From positions 372,001 through 436,000 of the forward strand of contig NZ_JAGSYH010000003.1 in NCBI RefSeq assembly GCF_025685685.1: a stretch of 64,000 nucleotides of DNA. Reading direction: 5' to 3'. This stretch comes from Acidicapsa dinghuensis (GTDB lineage: Bacteria; Acidobacteriota; Terriglobia; Terriglobales; Acidobacteriaceae). The position numbers and the translations under genes are program-made. Positions 33,318-40,749 of the stretch are shown in pieces. Below the pieces are notes generated by a model. The model worked only from the letters and a program-made list of their open reading frames with translations, had not been told where the DNA came from and did no database searches. Numbering within the stretch: position 1 is the stretch's first letter; each line of letters starts with the position of its first letter.

Positions 33318-34415
33318 TCATCCGGCAGAGGCACGAGCCGGTAACATTGGCGGAACGGCGGCAAGCTCAGGAATATCGGCCCGGAGAAGTACTTTACGCG
33401 CAAGTCCGGTAAGTGGCAGGCCGAGTACATCTCTCAGGCGTATCCATTTATGTTGACCTGAAGGCAGTGCCAGCAGTTCCGCGTCGTCTTCGAAGGCAGT
33501 GCGGATGCGCACGTAGTAATTGACCTGCATGATGGCATGCCGCACAGCCATGCGCTGATGCCTTTCGTCGAATTCCTTATCCGCAAGCGCAGGCAGCTCC
33601 CACATACCGGGCATTACGGTTTCGGCCTCGCTGCGCTGCTCCAGCAAAATTTCGCGATATCGAGCTTGGGAACGAATGACTAGGGCGTAGGCTGCGGTTT
33701 CGCTGCGCATGCGGGCACGGGTAGGCGCCGGATGTTCGCCTTGCGTCTTGCAATGCTCCCGCAGCGGGCAAGCGAGGCAGAGTGGAGCTTTGGGCAGGCA
33801 CATGGTTGCGCCTAACTCCATCATGGCCTGGTTGAAATCTCCGGGGGCAGTGGGATCGAGGAGCCTGGTTGCATAGTCAGCGATCTTCCGATTCAACTCG
33901 GCCTGACCTTCGCGGGATTCGCTGCCCCAACCGGCGAGGCGTTGGACGACTCGCTCCACATTGCCATCGACGACAGCGACGGGCTCGCCATAGGCAATGC
34001 TGGCGATGGCTGCCGAGGTGTAAACGCCGATACCAGGCAGATCACGTAAGGCCGCAGCGGAAGCTGGCATTACGCCGCCAAATTGCTCGACGACGGTCTT
34101 TGCCGCTTTGTGCATCATGCGGGCGCGGCGGTAGTAGCCCAGGCCGCTCCAGAGGGCGAGCACATCGGCTTCGGCGGCGTGAGCAAGTGCCACGACTGTC
34201 GGAAAATTCTTCAGGAACTGCTCGTATCGTTCGACCACTGCCGCTACTCGTGTCTGCTGCAGCATGATTTCAGAGACCCAGATGGCATAAGGATCTCGTG
34301 TACGCCGCCAGGGAAGATCGCGCAGGTGCCGACGATACCAGTCAAGCAGCTTTGCGCGCATCTGTGCTGTATCTTCGGGCTTTAGATCGATCCTGGCTTC
34401 TTTAACTGGCGCCAA
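33318..34415 (-). CDS. mutY: A/G-specific adenine DNA glycosylase
   Basis: MutY excises adenine opposite 8-oxoguanine. The 365 residues fit. The catalytic Glu lies in WVSEIMLQQTRVAAVVERY and the catalytic Asp region is PVAVVDGNVERVVQR. The iron-sulfur cluster loop is present as C-X6-C-X2-C-X5-C in MCLPKAPLCLACPLREHCK. The C-terminal NUDIX-like domain that recognises 8-oxoG is present (ALVIRSQARYREILLEQR and GMWELPAL). The last residues (PPMLPARASAG) are extended. It ends close to the small zinc-binding gene on the other strand. Confidence 0.95.
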   Translation of the reverse strand: MAPVKEARIDLKPEDTAQMRAKLLDWYRRHLRDLPWRRTRDPYAIWVSEIMLQQTRVAAVVERYEQFLKNFPTVVALAHAAEADVLALWSGLGYYRRARMMHKAAKTVVEQFGGVMPASAAALRDLPGIGVYTSAAIASIAYGEPVAVVDGNVERVVQRLAGWGSESREGQAELNRKIADYATRLLDPTAPGDFNQAMMELGATMCLPKAPLCLACPLREHCKTQGEHPAPTRARMRSETAAYALVIRSQARYREILLEQRSEAETVMPGMWELPALADKEFDERHQRMAVRHAIMQVNYYVRIRTAFEDDAELLALPSGQHKWIRLRDVLGLPLTGLARKVLLRADIPELAAVPPMLPARASAG

Positions 34416-34779
34416 TCTTTTCCGGCCTCTTTCCGCGGATTAATTTGATTTTAAAATTTCTCCCGAATCGGAATGCAATGGCATGGCCCATGACCAACGG
34501 AATATTGTGCAAATGCGAAAGGATGCTACCTTTGCAGCAATGAAGCGCTTTGTACTGCGCAAACATCAACGATGAAAAACGTCGGATCATTGGTTTGCCG
34601 TTACACAGATTTTTATTGGATCAAGATGAAGTCTTTCCACCAAAGGCAATTCAATCGTCCAAAGAAAAGTTGATTGAAGTCGGGCATGCTGCCGCTCGAC
34701 CGCAGTATGCCTGTACAGTAACCCGTTCGCCACTGCACCGCAAAGTAGCGCGGATTCCCCCACCGCCGCTGACGAAGAC
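34416..34779. other. Intergenic region, AT-rich, no gene seen
   Basis: No convincing coding frame is seen. The DNA is AT-rich (TTGATTTTAAAATTTC at 34445-34460). An inverted repeat TTCAATC (34650-34656) / GATTGAA (34672-34678) lies midway. The promoters of mutY (minus) and the 34780 gene (plus) should be here; no clean consensus was found. Confidence 0.4.
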
Positions 34780-35814
34780 ATGCTCGCGTGTGTCCGCCCG
34801 CGGCCGTTGCATCACGAACGCTGGAGATCTCCCCTGAAACCCTCCGTTGTTGTTCTCGCTGCTGTCTCTGCCTGGGTGACGTTCGCTGTATTTCCCGGCG
34901 AAGTGTCGACCGTTCAAGCGCAAACGGGCACCCCCGTCACGCTCTCGTCGAAAGCGGCTCCCGGCCCACAACCAGAGTTGAACTTTGCATCCAGCATCAG
35001 CGAGGACGATGTAGGCCCAGCCGCCCCTGCACCACCTTCAGCGCCCGATCCAGCCGCAGCCGGATATGACCACTACGCTGTGAAGCCCGCGGCAAATTGG
35101 TATCAGGCACCGTTCTCCCGCATTGGCGTTGGAGCCGACATTTCGCCGCTGGGCATTGGAATCAAGTCAGCCGTGGTGCTCAACCAGGATTTCGATGCGC
35201 GCGGACTCGTGAACTTCTTTCACTTTGACACCGGTCTATTCGAGGTGGAGGGCTTTCATGTCGACTCGAAAGTACAGTTCACCTCGGCTGCAGCCGCGCT
35301 GGACTGGTATCCGTATAACAGTGTCTTCCGCCTGAGCGGCGGCATGTATTTCTATAATGGAAACCAGATTTCGGGCACAACTACCGTCTCGCCAGGTACA
35401 AGCTTTCAATTGCAGAATACTACTTACTATTCGGCAAATCCGAATCCGGCCACAGGCGCGACGCCGCTGACCGGTTCAGGCGTGCTTAGCTTTCACCAGC
35501 GGACGCCTGCGGCTTTCGTCTCTGGTGGTTTTGGGAAGTTTATTCCACGGTCGGACCGTCACTGGTCGTTCCCATCGGAATTCGGGGTTATTTTTACGGG
35601 ACCACCTACGATCAACGTGAATGCTTCAGGCTGGGCTTGCCTCGATGCGAAGCAGACACAGTGCAGCAATGTCGGTGATCCATCGAATCCGATTGCGATC
35701 GAGTTTCAAGACAATCTGAGGGAGAAGCTGGCGCGTTGGCAGAACGATTTGAATAAGGTCGGCGTGTACCCGATCTTTTCCTACAGCGTGGTGTACAGCT
35801 TCAATATCAAGTGA
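34780..35814 (+). CDS. Predicted outer-membrane protein of unknown function
   Basis: The protein has 344 residues at most. A signal sequence (SVVVLAAVSAWVTFAVFPG, cleaved after about VQAQ) is followed by a Pro/Ala-rich segment. The remainder is a Tyr/Phe/Asn-rich run of short amphipathic stretches (ISPLGIGIKSAVVLNQDFDARGLVNFFHFD, FRLSGGMYFYNGNQISG) that ends in IFSYSVVYSFNIK, with a C-terminal aromatic-hydrophobic pattern typical of beta-barrels. This suggests an autonomous outer-membrane barrel. The start is unclear: ATG 34780 would leave a long basic N-terminus, while TTG 34807 or a later codon would fit a standard signal peptide. The family is not recognised. Confidence 0.7.
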   Translation: MLACVRPRPLHHERWRSPLKPSVVVLAAVSAWVTFAVFPGEVSTVQAQTGTPVTLSSKAAPGPQPELNFASSISEDDVGPAAPAPPSAPDPAAAGYDHYAVKPAANWYQAPFSRIGVGADISPLGIGIKSAVVLNQDFDARGLVNFFHFDTGLFEVEGFHVDSKVQFTSAAAALDWYPYNSVFRLSGGMYFYNGNQISGTTTVSPGTSFQLQNTTYYSANPNPATGATPLTGSGVLSFHQRTPAAFVSGGFGKFIPRSDRHWSFPSEFGVIFTGPPTINVNASGWACLDAKQTQCSNVGDPSNPIAIEFQDNLREKLARWQNDLNKVGVYPIFSYSVVYSFNIK

Positions 35815-35848
35815 GATTTCGCATCGAGCTTTTGACGGCCGAAAGATG

Positions 35849-35875
35849 AGGGCCGGCAGCTATGCTGCCGGCCCT
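35849..35875. terminator. Bidirectional terminator hairpin
   Basis: AGGGCCGGCAGC (35849-35860), a TAT loop and GCTGCCGGCCCT (35864-35875) form a perfect 12-bp stem between the convergent ends of the 34780 and 35904 genes. CATCTTTC follows on the minus strand and GCCGTTTG on the plus strand, so the T-runs are short. Confidence 0.65.
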
Positions 35876-35903
35876 GCCGTTTGAAGTCTGTCTGCAACGA
35901 TTC

Positions 35904-36854
35904 CTATAACGTCATGAGGTACTGCTCCAGCTTTACGAGATTCTCAACCAGCTTCTGGTCGGCACCTACTCTGGCGATAATAGCCTGGCACTCCTCCGCC
36001 GTGGGGAAAAGCATCCATACTTTGACTTCCGTCCCACCGTCGACATCGGCGAATACTACTTCCATGCGGTGATGCGGCTGGCAGACATGATTCATGACCA
36101 GACGGTCGATCGGCTTCACAACTTCATACAGCTTATGATTTGGATAGTCGATTCCATCGGGTCCGTGCATGACAAATCGCCATTCGCCTCCGGGACGCAC
36201 GTCCATGTGTTCGATAATTGTGGTGAAACCGTTTGGTCCCCACCAGTTTTTAATGTGCTCGGGCTCGGTACACAGGCGCCACACCAGCGCGCGAGGAGCG
36301 CGAAAGATGCGTGAGGCGCGAATCTCGCGACCGACTGTCTCGTGAGCCTTCGATGCGGCCGCTGCCGCGCGACCGTCCGCGCCGAACCCGACATAGGCTT
36401 CGAGTTTGTCGAGGCTGCTGCTCCAGCCCAGTTCCATGCCCTTGAGGTACTGTTCCGCGTCGCCGAGCTCTTCCACAACCTGCACGTGGAGCTCAATCAG
36501 GGTCTGGTTATCTTCGAATTCCTTGAAGAGAACAGTATTCAGATTTTGAAAAATAGGCTTGCCAGCGCCGTCGAGCGCTGAGGTGAGAAACACCAGTTTC
36601 TCAGGCGGGAGGATCTCGCGGAACTCGCCACCCATGGGGTAAACAGCGCCATCCGGGGCGCGCATGTCGACGTGGATCTTGCCGCCGGGGCGCACGTCCC
36701 AGTCACAACGGGGATTCGTAAAGCGCGCTGGTCCCCACCAGTTGGCGAGGTGGGCCGGATCGGTCCAGACACGGAAGACAAGCTCGCGAGGGGCACGGAA
36801 AAGGCGCGTGACAGTAAGCTCGCGCGCGGCGACGGCACTATTGTTTGTTGGCAT
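35904..36854 (-). CDS. Tandem SRPBCC (AHSA1-like) protein
   Basis: The protein has 316 residues and two AHSA1-type domains. The first (residues about 10-155) starts TRLFRAPRELVFRVWTDPAHLANWWGP and contains DVRPGGKIHVDM. The second (about 175-312) starts SRIFRAPRALVWRLCTEPEHIKNWWGP and contains DVRPGGEWRFVM. The two are about a third identical by eye, so the gene arose by internal duplication. An Ala-rich linker joins them. Each fold would enclose a ligand cavity. The ATG lies within the 3' end of the ArsR gene (17-base overlap), so translation is coupled to the repressor. Confidence 0.88.
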   Translation of the reverse strand: MPTNNSAVAARELTVTRLFRAPRELVFRVWTDPAHLANWWGPARFTNPRCDWDVRPGGKIHVDMRAPDGAVYPMGGEFREILPPEKLVFLTSALDGAGKPIFQNLNTVLFKEFEDNQTLIELHVQVVEELGDAEQYLKGMELGWSSSLDKLEAYVGFGADGRAAAAASKAHETVGREIRASRIFRAPRALVWRLCTEPEHIKNWWGPNGFTTIIEHMDVRPGGEWRFVMHGPDGIDYPNHKLYEVVKPIDRLVMNHVCQPHHRMEVVFADVDGGTEVKVWMLFPTAEECQAIIARVGADQKLVENLVKLEQYLMTL

Positions 36855-37230
36855 TGGGATTCTCCTGATTCGGCTGTTTAACGGTTTTGCTCGAACCCGT
36901 CTCCGGGCTCAATTGCTGGATCTGTTCGAGATAACTGTCGAGACGGTCGAAGCTCTGCTCCCAGAACTGGCGGTATTCCTCAACCCAAGCAGCTATCGAC
37001 TGAAGTGGCGCAGCTTCCAGGCGGCAGGGCCTCCACTGAGCCGACCGACCGCGCGTGATGAGGCCGGCGCGCTCCAGCACCTTGAGGTGTTTCGATACGG
37101 CAGGCATGCTCATCTGGAATGGTTCGGCCAATTCCGTAACGGAGGTTTCTCCCGTCGCCAGACGGGCGAGAATAGCTCGTCTCGTCGGGTCGGCGAGTGC
37201 GGCAAATGTGAGACTAAGTGGATCATCCAT
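36838..37230 (-). CDS. ArsR-family regulator of the tandem SRPBCC gene
   Basis: This 130-residue winged-helix repressor has the core FAALADPTRRAILARLATGE, recognition helix FQMSMPAVSKHLKVLERAGLI and wing GRSAQWRPCRLEAAPL. It ends in a helical tail (YRQFWEQSFDRLDSYLEQIQQL), then a Gln/Asn-rich end that overlaps the SRPBCC start. No cysteine pair for metal sensing is seen. A 34-bp palindrome starts one base upstream of the ATG, so strong autoregulation is expected. The pair is the second ArsR-SRPBCC module in the window. Confidence 0.9.
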   Translation of the reverse strand: MDDPLSLTFAALADPTRRAILARLATGETSVTELAEPFQMSMPAVSKHLKVLERAGLITRGRSAQWRPCRLEAAPLQSIAAWVEEYRQFWEQSFDRLDSYLEQIQQLSPETGSSKTVKQPNQENPNANKQ

Positions 37231-37231
37231 A

Positions 37232-37265
37232 TTTAATCTATCGGTTAAATAACCGATAGGTTAAA
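37232..37265. promoter_or_regulatory. 34-bp operator palindrome for the ArsR-SRPBCC module
   Basis: Arms TTTAATCTATCGGTTA (37232-37247) and TAACCGATAGGTTAAA (37250-37265) are complementary over 16 bases with a single mismatch (37237/37260), separated by AA. The core CTATCGGTTA/TAACCGATAG is perfect. It begins one base before the regulator's ATG, in the promoter/leader position. Confidence 0.8.
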
Positions 37266-37363
37266 TATTATTCAAGACGAATACGTTGTCAAGAGGTTTT
37301 CTGGAAATTTTCAGAATGATTTTGCTCAGGCGGTCTCAAATACGAAGAAACTCAACGTGCGTA

Positions 37364-37397
37364 GAAAAAAAAACGGCCCCCGATCTCATCGGGGGCC
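37364..37397 (-). terminator. Intrinsic terminator of the ompA-type gene
   Basis: GGCCCCCGAT (37375-37384), a CTC loop and ATCGGGGGCC (37388-37397) form a perfect 10-bp stem, followed on the minus strand by a run of nine T (37365-37373). It is a textbook rho-independent terminator about 100 bases after the stop at 37496. Two further hairpins lie between the stop and it (37412-37428 and 37444-37459). Confidence 0.9.
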
Positions 37398-37495
37398 AAG
37401 TTGCCTTGGTTCTCTCGTGTTGCGAGAGCTTGGTTGGCGGCCAAACGGCGGGGGCCGTTAGGCGCGGCTAAGAGCCTCGGGGCGTGGCTGCAGCT

Positions 37496-38392
37496 TTACT
37501 GCTGCACCGCACCTGACTGGGACGAGCCTAACCGGGGGGTGGACCCGTCCTGGGCCGCCAAACTGTTTTCCATCAACCGCAGATCTACGTAGCTGGCGCG
37601 GACTGGGGTCGGCTTCGTATCGCCGGTCTCCTGTGCCGATACCGGGGCGTTGCCCAGGGCCACTGCGTGCATGCGGTAGACTGGAATTTCGTGTTCGGTG
37701 ACGAGGTAGCGCTTAACTGCCTCGGCAAGCCGATTAGAGTTTTGAATACCTACGCTGCCGGCTCCGGGGGCATGAGCTTCTACCTCAAGCAGATAACCCT
37801 TTTGTCCGTTGAGCTGCGTGGCGAGGTCATCGAGTTGCTTCTTGGCGTCGGCACTCAGTACTGAGGACCCGCGACGGAAGCTGATAGAAACGGTGTTCTT
37901 CTGCGAGTACTGGTCAATGCCCGCTACGGTGGTGTTGATCGTGTCCACCTTAGTGCTTGCCTGCTGAGCGGTCTGTCCCGCCTGCTGTGCCTGCTGGCCA
38001 GCAGCTGTGGCCGTCTGGTTGGCGGCGTCTGCGGTTGATTGAGCCTTGCTGATGCCAGCCTGAGCCCGGGCGTCTACATCCTTGATGTCCTGGGCATTCT
38101 TGGCGTTGACTTCATCCAGCTCGTTCAGTTCGCTTCTGATCGGCTCAATGCGCCTGTCGACCCACTTTTTGCGGGCGAAGGGATTCACATGACCCCAGAA
38201 GCCTTCCTTAGGAGGTTCACTCAGCTTGTTAACCTGCCCTGAAGAAGAGGGCTGGGCGTTTGAGCTAGGAAAGCCGCTACCGGTAGCAGTTGTGGATTGC
38301 TGTGCTACCGCAGAAATTGAAAACGCAGATGCCAGTACAAGTACCGCGGCCTGGCCAGGGAAGAATCTCCGAAACGAATTATGAGCCATCAT
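37496..38392 (-). CDS. OmpA-family exported protein
   Basis: The protein has 298 residues. A signal peptide (AAVLVLASAFSISAVAQ) is followed by a coiled-coil/Ala-Gln-rich section (ELNELDEVNAKNAQDIKDVDARAQAG, then TAAGQQAQQAGQTAQQA) that would reach across the periplasm. A C-terminal OmpA-like peptidoglycan-binding domain contains SFRRGSSVLSADAKKQLDDLA, LLEVEAHAPGAGSVGIQNSNRLAEAVKRYL and an R-A-S-Y-V-D-L-R strand; the usual TDxxGxxxYNxxLSxxRA motif is altered (HAPGAGS...NSNRLAEAVKRYL). It probably links the outer membrane to peptidoglycan. The start at 38392 is the first of two adjacent ATGs. Confidence 0.85.
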   Translation of the reverse strand: MMAHNSFRRFFPGQAAVLVLASAFSISAVAQQSTTATGSGFPSSNAQPSSSGQVNKLSEPPKEGFWGHVNPFARKKWVDRRIEPIRSELNELDEVNAKNAQDIKDVDARAQAGISKAQSTADAANQTATAAGQQAQQAGQTAQQASTKVDTINTTVAGIDQYSQKNTVSISFRRGSSVLSADAKKQLDDLATQLNGQKGYLLEVEAHAPGAGSVGIQNSNRLAEAVKRYLVTEHEIPVYRMHAVALGNAPVSAQETGDTKPTPVRASYVDLRLMENSLAAQDGSTPRLGSSQSGAVQQ

Positions 38393-38662
38393 GGGGTCTC
38401 CACTCTTGGTTCCCGGACTTGCTTTTCCGGTTATCCCGCGAAGTCACTGCCTCGCTTGCCGATAACTATTGCAAAGCCCGTGCCAAACCCGATGAATGGC
38501 AGGCTAAATCGTTAAATTACACAAAGAGAATTGCTTAGGTACGTTTCTGGTTCCTATTTGCAGGGAACGAGAGGGATTTGACGCTAATCTACGATGTAGT
38601 TTTTGCAGCGAAGTGTAATTTTTACCATGTAATGATGGAAACGATTCCGCACAATTCACAGA

Positions 38663-39259
38663 TCACTGCGTCACGACATGAAGAACCTGTATTTCAGGAG
38701 TGTTGCCGGCCCAATCAGGTGAAACCGAGTCGAAGTTCAAGCGGAAGTCTGCCTGCGCGCCGGGCTTGAGTGGGGAACTCGACAGCGGGGCGGTATCTAT
38801 ATATGGTTCGCGCATGCGGACGATGGTGAGCGGCAGACGCTGGCTCTGCGCCACCTTGTTGGCATAATCGAGGAAAGTGATCTGAACGACCGCTTCGGAG
38901 ACGGTTTTGTCGCCAAGATTGGCGATATGGCCATCGAGATAAGTGATCTTTCCGCCAGCCAAGTTAGAAGACTCACTCATCGTCACGTTCGAGACTCGTA
39001 GGTTGGTAGCGTATGCGTCGGGCGTGGCGGGAAGGTTAGAGAGATCCTGGGTGTGGTTATGGGACTTGCCGAGAACAAACATGACGGCAATGATTGCGAG
39101 GACAGCCAGACTGGCGATCACGATTGGCAACCAGTTCCGCTCTGGCCGTGGCGTGTTTTCAGTCAGAGAAAGCGACGGGGATGCACCTGCTGTCTGGGCA
39201 CTTTCCGCAGCATTCCCTTTCGGATTTACCGATGCTCCTGACGCTGCATTCTGTTCCAT
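38663..39259 (-). CDS. DUF2393-like membrane-anchored protein
   Basis: The protein has 198 residues. About 40 polar residues precede one transmembrane helix (WLPIVIASLAVLAIIAVMFVLG, about residues 43-64). The following exported domain has a beta-sandwich look with LRVSNVTMSESSNLAGGKITYLDGHIANLGDKTVSEAVVQITFLDYANKV, typical of DUF2393/FxLYD-type domains seen in Acidobacteria. The C-terminus ends in PEIQVLHVVTQ. AGGAGTGAGGA lies just before the ATG. Its role is unknown; such proteins often accompany envelope genes. Confidence 0.75.
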   Translation of the reverse strand: MEQNAASGASVNPKGNAAESAQTAGASPSLSLTENTPRPERNWLPIVIASLAVLAIIAVMFVLGKSHNHTQDLSNLPATPDAYATNLRVSNVTMSESSNLAGGKITYLDGHIANLGDKTVSEAVVQITFLDYANKVAQSQRLPLTIVRMREPYIDTAPLSSSPLKPGAQADFRLNFDSVSPDWAGNTPEIQVLHVVTQ

Positions 39260-39619
39260 TCCTCACTCCTCTTTCCATCGCAGATTCTACATCGAATCGG
39301 GAAGTCGACTGTATAGCTTCCCGTTCTGTGAGTAGCGCATGAATTTCTTATCGTTCCGGGCGACTTTTGCTGTGATTCTGCGTTTCTCCTAAGCAGAGAG
39401 GGTCAGGTGATTGTTCTGGCTCTTACCCCAAACGGGGAATGGGCAGTCATTGAAATTTAGCGCATCATCCGTGTGCAAAATGAGTCAAACAATATAGCGG
39501 GACGAATTTTGCATCTCAGCTTTTGTAGTAACTGACGCCGGAAAAATTGGCGCAGATGAGAACTACCTCTACCGATAAGACGTACATATTTTTGAACAGC
39601 ACACGAAGGAGGGAGCGCC
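39260..39619. other. Intergenic region, no gene seen
   Basis: These 360 bases separate the DUF2393 start (minus) from a small plus-strand gene. AT-rich stretches and a few short frames without ribosome binding sites are all that is visible. No strong hairpin or repeat was found. Confidence 0.4.
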
Positions 39620-39772
39620 GTGACGACACGATCTGCTGATCCAGTTATCTCAGGCCTGCGAACCTCTGCAAGTGAAGGCGTCAGGGAATCCACACGCACT
39701 GGCAACTTGCTCTATCAGTTAGCTACTGTTCTTGCGATTCTGCTCTTCCTGGTCAGCTTCTGGTCTTGCTGA
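39620..39772 (+). CDS. 50-residue single-helix membrane protein
   Basis: A GTG start (39620) stands seven bases after AAGGAGGGAG, the best ribosome binding site in this stretch. The 50 residues consist of a polar, Arg/Ser/Thr-rich first half and a C-terminal transmembrane helix (LYQLATVLAILLFLVSFWSC), so the N-terminus should stay in the cytosol. No family is recognised. It ends 39 bases from the convergent DnaC-like gene. The strong ribosome binding site, the clean helix and the aromatic-Cys ending argue that it is real. Confidence 0.7.
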   Translation: MTTRSADPVISGLRTSASEGVRESTRTGNLLYQLATVLAILLFLVSFWSC

Positions 39773-39810
39773 TTCAAGCCCTGCTGACGCAGAACGAGAG
39801 ATCACAGCAA

Positions 39811-40569
39811 TCATCCGAAGCGGGCTCGTCCGGAACCCTGGCGGAAATCGGCGCCAGCCATCTCTACCCGAACGCACATCTCAGCCAGCCGCGAGCGCAT
39901 ACGCTCGCCGATACGGTCGCCGAGTGTTTCTTCGCGTGAGGCGCGCTGTGTGGTCGAGAGACTCGCGGCGCCCGGCGGAAGATCGGCGTAATTGGTGGTG
40001 ATGATAGTGGTGCGCTTATCGTTGTAGCGCGTGTTCAGGATCAGAGCTACCGTATCCCAGACCCAATCGGTAGGCTTCTGCGCGCCAAGCTCGTCGAGGA
40101 CCAATACTTCGGCCTCGAAGACCGGCTTGAGCACTTCGAGCTCTGTTGAGGCTACCTGGGGGTTGTAGCTGTGCTGAATCTGCTTGAGCAGTTCACGGTA
40201 GTCGTAAAAAAGGCCTTGAATTCCTTTTTCCTTGGACAATGCGAGCAAAATACCTACCGCCAGATGCGTCTTGCCGACGCCGATAGAGCCGGTAATCAAC
40301 AGGCCTCGTCCGTCGGTTTCGACCGGATAGCCGCCAACAAATTTGCGGGCTGTAAAGAGCGCATTGTGCAGTGAAGGGCCGTGGCTGGGCAGGACGGTAT
40401 AGCTATCCAAGATGCAATGCTGGTAGCGCTTTGGAATGCGGGCTGCGGCTATGCGAAATTCGTCTCGTGCCGCCTGCTGGCAGTTGCAGACCCGGGCTAC
40501 GCGGACGCCGGCGTCATTGACCGCCAGCACCATTCCCGCACCGCTGCACTCGGGACAAAGTTCACTCAT
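39811..40569 (-). CDS. DnaC/IstB-like AAA+ ATPase with N-terminal zinc motif
   Basis: The protein has 252 residues. CPECSGAG and CNCQ near the N-terminus give a four-cysteine zinc motif. The AAA+ domain has Walker A ITGSIGVGKTHLAVGI (about residues 90-105), YDYRELLKQIQHSY, Walker B VLVLDELGAQKPTDW and sensor 1 TIITTNYADL, followed by LGDRIGERMRSRL. This is the DnaC/DnaI/IstB ATPase group. A chromosomal helicase loader is most likely because no transposase (istA) is adjacent. The ATG is the first in the conserved frame. Confidence 0.88.
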   Translation of the reverse strand: MSELCPECSGAGMVLAVNDAGVRVARVCNCQQAARDEFRIAAARIPKRYQHCILDSYTVLPSHGPSLHNALFTARKFVGGYPVETDGRGLLITGSIGVGKTHLAVGILLALSKEKGIQGLFYDYRELLKQIQHSYNPQVASTELEVLKPVFEAEVLVLDELGAQKPTDWVWDTVALILNTRYNDKRTTIITTNYADLPPGAASLSTTQRASREETLGDRIGERMRSRLAEMCVRVEMAGADFRQGSGRARFG

Positions 40570-40749
40570 GTCTTTATCAGCCTAGCGCAACGAAGGCTTT
40601 GTGGCGGTACGCTGAGGTTCTGCAAATGTGGATTTTGCCAGGCTGTGCTGCAGCCCGAACCCGATACAATCCCGCTAACTGCCGGCCCGTACTTTTGCCG
40701 CGCATGAGCGGACCATGGATCGCAAACGAATGCTCCGCTAAGGATTGGC

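Noticed and set aside
39811-40569. Insertion-sequence origin of the IstB/DnaC-like gene
   Set aside because: No transposase frame, terminal inverted repeats or target duplication were found near it, and the N-terminal zinc motif suits a chromosomal helicase loader.
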